This document shows, in pieces, positions 52,704-62,210 of a stretch of 64,000 bases of DNA. Source of the stretch: Coniosporium tulheliwenetii. Lineage: Eukaryota > Ascomycota > Dothideomycetes. Position 1 is the first letter of the stretch; each line of letters begins with the position of its first letter. Where the stretch lies: positions 992,001 through 1,056,000 of the forward strand of contig JAPDRP010000006.1 of NCBI GenBank assembly GCA_030247845.1, in the 5' to 3' direction. Below the pieces are notes generated by a model. That model searched no databases and was not told where the DNA came from. It worked only from the letters and a program-made list of their open reading frames with translations. The translations under genes were made by a program, and so were the position numbers.

Positions 52704-53043
52704 TGTTACAAACAGAGGTGCGGGACAGCGCCGAGGAATGATCAGTGCCAAGGGTCACGTGTGGGACTGAGCACCACAGGCCGCCAAGCCGTGCTCAGTG
52801 CGATCAGGGTGATCAGGGACTGAGCACACTGAGCAGACCGAGCAAGGAACGGTGGTACTTGCTCCGGGTCCCAGTATATAGGCAGCACCATTCTCGTTCA
52901 TTAGAATGGTGTGCTCAACTCAAATAAGAATTTAGTATTCTTAGTAACTTGATCTGATCTCACCTTGTGATATCAACCCTCCACTTGTTGACTATATCTT
53001 GGCACTGCTCCCTTCCTCCTTGATCAGGACCCCAACCGTTACA
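52704..53043 (+). repeat. 3' LTR
   Basis: 340 bp, same start (TGTTACAAACAGAGG) and end (CCGTTACA) as the 5' LTR; no difference was noticed by eye. It is followed by the target duplication ACTAT. Confidence 0.95.
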
Positions 53044-53104
53044 ACTATTCTCTTTCTTCTTAATTAGGACCCTAACCTTCACTGTAACTTCTATTACAAG
53101 GTAA
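53044..53104 (+). repeat. Fossil LTR, right part
   Basis: Continuation of the LTR interrupted by the young Gypsy: duplication ACTAT, then TCTCTTTCTTCTTAATTAGG and ACCCTAACCTTCACTGTAAC. Confidence 0.75.
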
Positions 53105-55105
53105 CTCTAATAATAATAGCACGAATAAATCGAGTCGATTTATTTGCTTTCCCATACAAAATTTAGCGTCTTAGCAGGAAAACCCAAGTCGATTTATTTG
53201 AAAAACCGAGTCGATTTATTTAAACTTCCCACACTCCGAGTTTCACGAAACTTGAGCGTTTAATGGAACAGAAGAATCCATCCATTAATATAGAGGTTAG
53301 AATTACAAAAATCCATATACATTAGGTTAAGAATATGGGTGTAAGTTTAAGTGACTTAGGTAACTTTTATAGGGTAAAGGTTGTGTAAGGGTCGTGTAAG
53401 CTAAGGTCGTAGCACTACGAGTCTAGGCATTATAATAAGAATTGCTTAAGCTACAACGCTTTAAATTTAATATAAATTAATAGATTAATTACTTCATCTC
53501 TAATAATAAAGAATATTAAGTTAGATTTACGAAAAATTAAGTGTGTACGTTAAGAATCGGGTTATAAGTAAGGGCCGCATCCTACCGCCATAGAACGAGC
53601 GAGTACTAGGAATTAATAAGGACTAATTAAGGGGCGGCCGATGTAGATAAGGTAATAATTATAAATATATAACGACAGCCGGCCAACGAATTCCATTATC
53701 AATTATTATAAGTAGTAAATAAGCGCAGTGGTAATTAAGATCAGAAAAAGAAATAATAAAGTAATAGCTATAGATTCGGTCTAGGAGATATTCGAACACA
53801 TGCCCGAATATAAGATTATAATATATAGGGAATACCACTTGTCTATCCTCACAGTTGCGATTAGGGTTAGAGGGTCGATTACGGGGGCGGGGGCGATCTT
53901 ACATTATAGACTTATAGAATTAGGCATGGTAAGTCGCGCTCTTAACGTAGAATTCGAATATCTATTATAGTTATTACGTAGTGTTGCTGCAAAATTTAGG
54001 AGTTTAATGGTGTTTTAATAGGGAGCGCTAAGACTAGGATGAGAAAATCTTAATTAGGTAAGGTGGATTTTAGTAGCGATGAAAAAACCCCGATCGGGTA
54101 AAGGCGGGCGAAATCTAAAGGGATGAAGGAACCTTAATCCAGCTATTTATATACGTCTATCTGTCTATGCACGTCTATGCATGTCTATATATATCTATAT
54201 ACATTTACACGTCTACACTTATAGAGCGAAAGCAGGTATGAACTACACTATCTATTCATCCATGCCTAAGGTTGTAAAGAAGAAAGACGGCCGGCCGCGG
54301 AAATATTATAATATAAACACGGCGAGGGCTGTAATTAATACCTCTAACTAAGCATTCCGTCGTCGATAGTAATAGGCTAGGCAGTCAGCCGATTATGCCG
54401 GGCTTTAGATTCAATTCGATTCTCTCTCCATCTTCTAGCAGGCCGGGCCGAAAGAGAATAGGTAGATCACGGCAGCCGACCGCAGCATCTAGATGGAAGG
54501 GCTTAACATTCCTACTAATAAGGAGCAGTAGGATATTCTCGAGGTAGCTATAAGGCTATGCTTTCTTTAGCTATAGGATTCTAATTTATAAACTAAATAG
54601 GCCTATGAGACTCTTTACTAGATATCTACATTCTAAGATATTATGCTCTGCATTCTATATCTCTATCTCTCTTACTATAGTCCCTAAATTCCTCCTTATC
54701 CCGGCGACAACCGGCTATCGATGCCTTTTTCTATAAAACTATCTAGCCCGACCTAATAGTCTCTATCGAAGATAAGCGTGAGAATGAGTTACCACTACTA
54801 GATATTACCGCCCTAAGCATCTAAGCTAAGCTCCTAGCACCGCTATTGCTATCACTACTAGAAGAGGGCGTTCGGACACACTCACGGAGCCGTTCTTAGA
54901 CGGTAAGGCCACGCGAAAGCCCTTAGATGCCTAAGCTACAGCGGTTATAAGCTAGGGAGTCCGGCATTGTAGAGGAGGCGGTAGATGTTATAGTAAAGCT
55001 AGCGGAGTAGCTAGTGCGGTTCTATAGCTGCAAGGCCGGCTACTATAAACGGATAAAGCAGGAGCACGACGTGGATTTAGCGCGGTATATCTTCTTAAAG
55101 AACTT
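53105..55105 (+). repeat. Decayed transposon, fuller copy (relatives at 19215-19790 and 44735-46130)
   Basis: The left part (53105-53840) matches 19215-19790 and the right part (53850-55105) matches 44735-46130, so this copy links two fragments into one family. It starts with the palindrome AATAAATCGAGTCGATTTATT (53124-53144, one central G) and half-sites at about 53187 and 53208. A degraded gene starts at about 54266 with a basic VKKKDGRPRKYYNINTARA-like peptide and carries many TAG codons. The far end abuts a 243-bp insertion at 55106. Class unknown. Confidence 0.55.
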
Positions 55106-55348
55106 TGTCACGGTTTAGCTGCATGAAGGTTCGGAGCCCGGAGCTTAGATTGTTCCGAGGATGCGGTGGTGGATTAGAATATTATTCCGCGGCACTCGGT
55201 GGATGGTTACTCCGAGGTCACGTGATGCCACACTAGGGTTATCTGCTTGCTCCGGTCGCAATCCTTTCGATCCTCGTGCCTCATCTTGTAAGATAGACTA
55301 GTTATCAATCTTTATCGGTCCAGTATCAAGTCTTGACCCCTCGTGACA
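55106..55348. repeat. 243-bp LTR-like insertion with TGTCAC..GTGACA ends
   Basis: Starts TGTCACGGTTTAGCTGCATG and ends CCCCTCGTGACA, so its 6-bp ends are inverted repeats. It is less decayed than its surroundings. An inverted, RIP-mutated copy lies at 61736-61967. Size and TG..CA ends suggest a solo LTR or a small non-autonomous element. Confidence 0.65.
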
Positions 55349-55559
55349 TGTACTTAACTTAAATAAGAATCTAGTATTCTTTATAACTTAATCTAATCTC
55401 ACTACGTGATATTAATCCTCGCTTTATTAACTATATCTTAGTACTACTCCCTATCTCCTTAATTAGGACTCTAACCTTCATAGTAACTCCTATTATTATA
55501 AGATAACCCTTATTATAAGATATCTAGTTACTACTATCTTCTCTAGGCTCTCCTATATC
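55349..55559 (+). repeat. Fossil Gypsy LTR, 3' part
   Basis: Starts inside the LTR (TGTACTTAACTTAAATAAG) and continues with the usual ATATCTTAGTACTACTCC and AGGACTCTAACCTTCATAG. The 5' half and hairpin are missing. Confidence 0.65.
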
Positions 55560-57534
55560 TAGAATTAGCTTACTAACACTAGTCTCCCGTTCTATTAAAA
55601 GGGTTCTTACAGGCCCTATCATGCGTAGTAAGACTCTTACTTAATAGCTCGCTCCGTCTAGCCCGCGTTATTAACGCGCTATATTAATCGGCAGAAGCTC
55701 TCCTATAGACCTCAACTAATTAGTGCCTAGTGTATCTATAAACGCGATCCATACTAGTATATTTAATCAAACCACTAAGACTATAATATATCGCCTCTGT
55801 ATTGTGGTTAAGACTAGCCTTATCGCCGTGGATAATAAAGAAGGAAAAGAGGATAAGAAATTAGCTAATACCTAAGAGGAGATTAAAGCTAAGAAGAACT
55901 ACTACTTGCAGATAAATTTAAAGATTTAAGAGCTTTTCAGTAGCAAACAGGCCCTTAAGGATGATTAGATTAGTTTAATTATAGACTAGTACCGCATTTC
56001 GACCTTAAGCGGGGCGTAACCCTTCTACTATACTTATATAGCAGCTTTTACAGGCAAGATCGGCCTCCTCATCAAAGGAAGAACTTATAAGAAGCTGAAG
56101 GAATGTCTTTAGGAGGTATACACCTATAAAAACGCGCTCAACTAGTATAAGACCGCGGTGGAAACATACTTATAGTGGCGTAAAACCAATCGCCCGTTCT
56201 ATAGTTCCAACCTTTTAGGCCCGTATCGCTTCATAGCTATAATAAGAAAGCCTTTTAAATTATTTAATTTATAGGCTTAGAAGTGCTAGAAACTCTATCT
56301 AGGAGGGAAGAATATAAATTGGTATTATAGGGATGGTTCTATCATTTTTAGTGGTTTATTCGGCTAGTGGACAGACTATAATCTTATAGATATTTTTAAG
56401 AAAGAGATAGATATATATATACATCACTAGCGCTAGATTAATAGTTGCCCGAATTATAGATAGCTACGCACTATAGTGTAAAGTCTAAGCTAGTAGCTTC
56501 TCTATTAAGATCTAGTCTACTACCGTGCCTATATTCTCTATCACCCTAACCTCGAGCATTGTCTAGTCTTATACCCTTACTACTATAAGTATATAAAGAA
56601 GGGAGACAGCACGGCCTTTAATTATATCGATGTTAATATTCCCCGCCTACTAATAGAGGGCGCGGCGCTAATATAATTTAGGGTTTCTTATCTCTAGATA
56701 ACGAGCGCTCTAATAATTACACTATTATGCTCTATAGAATATACCACCACCTCGCTACCTAGTGGGATGATCGAAAAGCCCGCGGCTTAGCTACTAATAG
56801 CTTTATCTATAAGTTCGAGGCTCGTCACTTCACGGAGGCTAATAAAAAGAAGTTTAAGATCGACTAAGTTAATGTATCCTATAAGACTAGCGATATTTGT
56901 ATCTCGTTACCGCATTTACCCTATAGATCCTATAGTCCTTATAAAGCAACGCGAAGAACCCTTCTACCTTAGTATATTACTATATAGGAAGATCTAAAGA
57001 CGCTTAAGGTCGAAGAAGAAGGCTAGTAGAATAAGCTAGCTACCGTACATCGCGACTTTATAGCACTACCCTAAACACCATCCGGTCTTGCAAATATATA
57101 TAGACGCATTCCATTCGCCTTTCCCACTATAGTGCCTCTTACTAGTATACCGCCACTCTCGGACGTACTAGTGTGTTAGTAAAAGTGGAATAACCTCGCT
57201 GTCCTTAAGAAGTATGAATTACTCTTTAGTGCTAATACCGCGCTTATCGGAGTAGCGATTAGGAAATAGCGGGAGCGTGCTACTACTTTAGTTAAAAAGT
57301 AGTGGAAGCAGGTCTAGCATCTTAAGCGTAAGGCTTTTAGCGTTAAGTTCTATTTCTACTACAAAGAGACAAACCGTTCACAGCCTAAACCGGATAAGCC
57401 TACTATTAATGAGGAGCTAGCTGCTAAGATTAATAAGAAGATCTATAGCTAGAGTATCTAAGTATAGGTCTAGGAAGCAGTTAGGGGACGACTACTATAG
57501 GTGGAGGAGGCATATAGTAGGGTGGATAGCGGAA
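55560..57534 (+). pseudogene. Large decayed coding region, unknown transposon-associated protein
   Basis: Long protein-like runs on the plus strand are broken mostly by TAG/TAA: YNLIDIFKKEID (near 56370), YIDVNIPRLLIEG then a Gln/Gly-rich segment (near 56630-56690), YKFEARHFTEANKKKFKID (near 56815), SDICISLPHLPYRSYSP (near 56890) and a C-terminal basic helix (near 57260-57340). This is about 600 codons of one old gene. I do not recognise the family. Confidence 0.45.
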
Positions 57535-57835
57535 GGTTTAGATAGTACGTGATCTAGCTGAGCTTAGCTTTCTAGTTTTTCTTTCCTTTATTAAAAAGTG
57601 CTTTACGGGACATCAGCGACTCAATACACTTATATAATAGCAGCTCCGGCATAGAACCTCAGATAGAAATCAACCGTCCTTACTAATACCAATTATCCTC
57701 CTTCTACGCTCCCATCTACCACGCATAGTATTTACTATTGTAATTAGCACCTATATCCGATCCTTACGAACAACTAATCTCGACTAGTATTCACCATCTA
57801 TACCCTCACACTATTACTAGATATAACTTCTATAA
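57535..57835. repeat. Repeat copy, inverted relative of 18595-18880
   Basis: Follows the decayed gene above. In this orientation it may be that element's 3' end. Confidence 0.55.
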
Positions 57836-57869
57836 TAAAATAGCTATCCGCAATTACAACTATTATTAT

Positions 57870-58334
57870 AAGAATAGTATAAGAACTGGGATAGGGCTAA
57901 GATAGCCTTATTTAGTTCTATTAAGCTAGAATAGAACTAGACTAACTTAGTTAGCGGAATTACAGGCATTTTCTATTTAGAAAGAATTATAAAATATAAA
58001 TAGAAAGAAATAATAATATAGTATAGTATTACTATTATCTTATCTGGTTATTATTTATTTCTTAGAAGAGAGAAAAGAGGTCTTATATACACATAGAAGG
58101 CTATCTAGAACCTTCTATAGAATTAATAAGCATTACGTAATATTACGTTATAGATAGAATATTCTAGAACATTCTAGAGCCTTATAGAATCTTATAGAAC
58201 CGTATAGAATCCTACAGAAGCCTATAGAATCTACTAGAACCTTCTAGAAATTTCTCGAATCTTCTACTTATAAATCAATCTAGGCTAGCTATAAAAGCTT
58301 AGTTTAGTAGGAAATATCTATTTTCTTATAATAC
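57870..58334. repeat. Repeat copy, inverted relative of 15490-15920, with 10-bp tandem array
   Basis: Aligns with 15490-15920 in reverse orientation over more than 400 bp. Includes about eleven units of AGAATCTTAT-like decamers at 58145-58260. Confidence 0.65.
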
Positions 58335-61300
58335 CCTTATTAGTAATAATATACCTCAAGAACTTAATCTTTTATTAATAGAATTAGCTTTTTTCTAGCT
58401 TAATTCGTAAGTCTACTTATTAGAAAGCTTCCAAAACATATTTAATATATCGTATATATTCCTCTTTAGTCTTTAAATATACTAGTATATTATTAAGATA
58501 GACGACTATAAATATATCTAAGTGTTGTCTTAGAATATTATTAATATATATCTAGAATGTAGTAGGAATATTAGTAAGCCTAAATAGTATAAGTAAGTAC
58601 TTATAGAGTCTAAAACGAGTTCTTATTACTAGCTTCTATTCTTCGTCTTTCTTAATTTAAATCTAGTTGAATACTTCTAGGATATCGAATTCACTAAAGC
58701 ACTTAGCTCCTTAGAGTCGATTCTATAACTCTAAAATTAAAGGTGATAGATAACTATTCTTAATAGTTATATTATCTAGTTTCTAATAGTTGGCTTATTG
58801 TTATAATATTCTATTCTTTTTAGAATAAATAGAATTAGATATTCTATAAGTGCCTAGGATTCTTATATAAATCTTTTTTTAGATTCTTATCTAGATACGC
58901 TTATAGCGTTTCTAGTTTCTTTAGTAATAGTAGGTAAGTTACTAATTTCTCTAGTATCTTACCTTTCTATATAAGTATTATATAATTCTTTATTTAGTAT
59001 ACTAGTAGGGCTTTATTTAGAATCTTATCTATAAATAGCCTTACGTAGTCCTTATATTTATCTAGAATAGATGATAAGGCTATAGTAGATGCAAGTTCTT
59101 ATTACTTACTCTATAGAATCTTTACTTACTTATGATTCCTTCGAACTTCTTACTTAAGTTCTTTAGTAGAGATTACATATATTTCTACTCCTTTTCCTAG
59201 TATTTTATAGCTTATTTAAATTAGTTCTTTCTTAGAAAAGTCTAATATCTTACGTGTCTAGTCGATTTTTGGGTTTATATTCTTAAGCTATAGTAATTCT
59301 AGTACTATATTAAAAATGCTAGTTACTATAATATCGAACTATATATCCTTAATATAAGATCTAATTTTTAATCTAACTATCTTAGTTTTCTAGTCTGCTA
59401 ATCTCTAATTATAGCCTAATAGTTAAGCGTTTACTACTATAACTTAGTAGATATTACGCTTTGTTTATAGCACTATATACGTATAGCTAGTGAATTATAG
59501 TAATATAGAGCTCGCTATAGCTTCTAAGTCTATTAGTACCTTAGCCTATTATTAGTTGATTTTAACCTCTAATCGAAGGATTCTAGCATATTATATTACT
59601 ATAAGAATATGTTTCTAGTAGTCTAATCCAGCTATCTAAATGCCTTTACACTTATTTAAAAGTCTTTAGATAGGCGCTTGTATCGATCTTCTAGCCGGAA
59701 CGCCTTCTAGTTTTTTAAACTAAAGCTTCTAAAGCTTTTATTCTTAGTAGAAACCTCTATTCTATTATACTAGAACTTACTAGAATTAACCTAGCACCCT
59801 AGATTTTCGTCTAGATCCCTAGCTATAAATTCTTATTATAATACTATAACTTTCTATCGAAGTTTATAAGGGATATAATCTTCCTCTAGTGTTATATATT
59901 CATTGTCTTTAGTAAACTTTATATTTTTAGGCGGATATTCTCGTACTATATTATAGTATTTATATTTAGCTTAGAGTATACTCTCTAGTATCTATTCTAG
60001 CTAGCATATACATTTACTTACTATAACTAATTGCTTTAAGACAAAGTTATAGATTTTTTTCTATAGCTCGCTAAAACTTACAGCGGACTTCTACTATACT
60101 TTATATATAGTTAATTTTATCTTAATTCTTTAGAGAGTTTCTTTAAAACCTACTTACTTAGTTTAGATTTCTATAAGTTTACATACATTCTAGTATGCTT
60201 AATACTATACTTTAGGTGGATACCCGCTAGTAATAGGATTTCTTAGTAGTACCCTAACTTCACGTTCTTTATTTAAGGCTAGTTCTAAGATTACCAAATC
60301 TTCAGATTCTATTTCCAATGCTTTCTTAAACGGAGATCCTTTCTCTATAGATTCTATACTTAGTTTCTTAATAGATGCTATAAGAACCTTAGCCTATATT
60401 CCTCAAAATTCTATTAGTCGCTATTCTTATCTCCTTTTCTATTATAGTTTACCCTCCATACTAGGCCTCTAACTCTAGAGTATAAGAGATTAGATCTATC
60501 CGTTAGTTTTCTACTCTTATCTAATAATTAATAATACTTATTTAGTCTAGAGTAGCTTTAGAAACTATTCGGATCTATTTTCATCATTTAGATGTATCTA
60601 ATATCCATTATTATAGTATGCGGTTTAGGATATTATATTATAGCTGATTAATATAGCCGCGAGTTTTTCTATTTTCTTTAGACTATTAGTCTACGCTAAT
60701 ACTCACTTTTTTTAAACTATTTATAGTTCTATATAAGATATTCCAAGCGGTTATAGTTAAAGTATTTTTCTATAAATAGCTTTCTTTCTAAGAACGCTGG
60801 TTGTTTCTTTTATAACCTTTTCTTAGTAAAACATCTTGGATATTTCTTAGCAGTATTAAGTTCTATAAGTCTAAGCCTATATAGATTAGAGTATTTTTTT
60901 AAGTGTCTCGATTTTTCCTATCTACTATAACTAGTACGCTCTTTCTAGCTTTTTCTATACATCGTTTATATAGGCGATTATTAATTCGAATTAATATATC
61001 TATTATAGGTTATAGTTTCTTTAACTATTTTTCTCGCACCAAGTTATTCTTAACGCTTTTCTTTAATCCTTAATGATATTATACTATAAGAGCTGCATTA
61101 TTCTAGCTAGTATTAGCTACCACTAGCTAAAACTAGATGGTGTACGCTATAGCTAACTCCTTTTAGATTAGGCCTATCAGTTCTCTTTCTATAGTGCGCT
61201 TAGTATTAATATTTCTAAATATCTAGCGAATCTTTCCTTAAAAGATTTTATATTTATAAACGTGGTTCTTATTTCCGCATTCTAGCTAAAATCTAAACTC

Positions 61301-61602
61301 TTTAAAAAGTTCTTAAGATATAGTTAGATTTACCTAAACGCTTTGTCTTTAAAGTAGATCACTATAAATATAACTTTATTTTCCATCTAATAATATACTT
61401 AGTTATACTAGATATATAGACCGTAATAGAATAGAAACGTTTTTAGTTTACCTCTATTTTTATAGTATCTATCTGGAGTCTTAATCTTAATTGATTTATT
61501 ATTTAAGGGTGTCTTTAAAGCCTAGCCTCTAGATTATCCCGCAGTCGATCCTATAGTAAATATATTAACATATTAATCTTAGGTGCTCTATAAGAATGGT
61601 GC
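58335..61602 (-). pseudogene. Decayed Gypsy: gag, protease and RT of a minus-strand copy
   Basis: From right to left the minus strand reads a leader (GCTTTAAGCACCATTCTTAT at ~61600), gag remnants, a protease region (~59650-59250) and reverse transcriptase. RT includes a segment equivalent to FGLYEYLVMPFGLTNAPATF and YINNIL, then HLDIFIVVYLNNILVYLKTK (the YLDD box changed to YLNN). It stops at about 58335, within RT. Decay is of the C-to-T type throughout. It is close to the young Gypsy family but clearly older. Confidence 0.7.
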
Positions 61603-62210
61603 TTAAAGCGTAACAAGGTTAGGGTTCTAATAAAAGAGAAAGAGAGTAGTGCTAAGATATAGTTAATAGGGTGAGAATTAATATTATAAGTAAGATTAAA
61701 CCGAGTTATAAAGAATACTAGATTCTGTCACAAGGGGTTAAGACTTAATACTAGACCGATAAAGATTAATAACTAGTCTATCTTACAAGACGAGGCACGA
61801 GGATTGAAAGGATTACAACTAGAGTAAGTAGATAATCCTAGTATAGTATTACGTGACCTTAGAGCAACCATCTACTAAATACCGCGGAATAATATCCTAA
61901 TCCACCACCATACCCCGGAACAATCTAAGCTCCGGGCTCCGAACCTTTATGCAGCTAAACCGTAATAGTACACCGTTCTAATAAACGAGAATGGTATCTT
62001 TAATATACTAGAGCTCCCGCTAGTATCTTTATATCTTACTTAGTCTACTCTATATACTTAGTATCTAATCGCACTAAGCATACTAAGCACGGCTTAGTAG
62101 CGCTCGAGTGCTTAGTCCTCCTATAACTTCTTAGCACTAAGTGCTACTTAGCGCTCTATACCTCTATTTGTAATACTATCCCCTCTCCCTCTAGCTTTTA
62201 TTCTTAAAAG
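61603..62210 (-). repeat. Fossil LTR shared by two Gypsy fragments, with inner insertion
   Basis: Minus-orientation LTR (GTAACAAGGTTAGGGTTC to about TCTTAGCACTAAGTGC). Both of its sides continue as element body: gag on the left (61602 downward) and the 3' coding end on the right (62211 upward). It is interrupted by the 232-bp insertion at 61736-61967. Confidence 0.65.
61736..61967. repeat. Inverted, decayed copy of the 55106-55348 insertion
   Basis: TGTCACAAGGGGTTAAGACT ... GCTAAACCGTAATA corresponds to the reverse complement of 55348-55106 with C-to-T/G-to-A changes. It sits just before the LTR hairpin (ACCGTTCTAATAAACGAGAATGGT). Confidence 0.65.

Larger units (their letters stand above)
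46453..53043 (+). mobile_element. Young, apparently complete chromodomain Gypsy (chromovirus) retrotransposon
   Basis: 6591 bp, bounded by two 340-bp LTRs that appear identical and a 5-bp target duplication ACTAT (46448-46452 and 53044-53048). Internal order: putative primer site, gag with zinc knuckle, aspartic protease, reverse transcriptase, RNase H, integrase, chromodomain, an antisense ORF, and a polypurine tract. It has none of the C-to-T decay seen in every other LTR element of the window, so it inserted recently or escaped RIP. It sits inside a fossil LTR of a related subfamily. Confidence 0.95.

Noticed and set aside
52745..52927. A 60-codon plus frame inside the 3' LTR, identical to 46494-46676 in the 5' LTR
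   Set aside because: It is simply the LTR sequence read twice. It has no protein features and exists only because the LTRs are the same.
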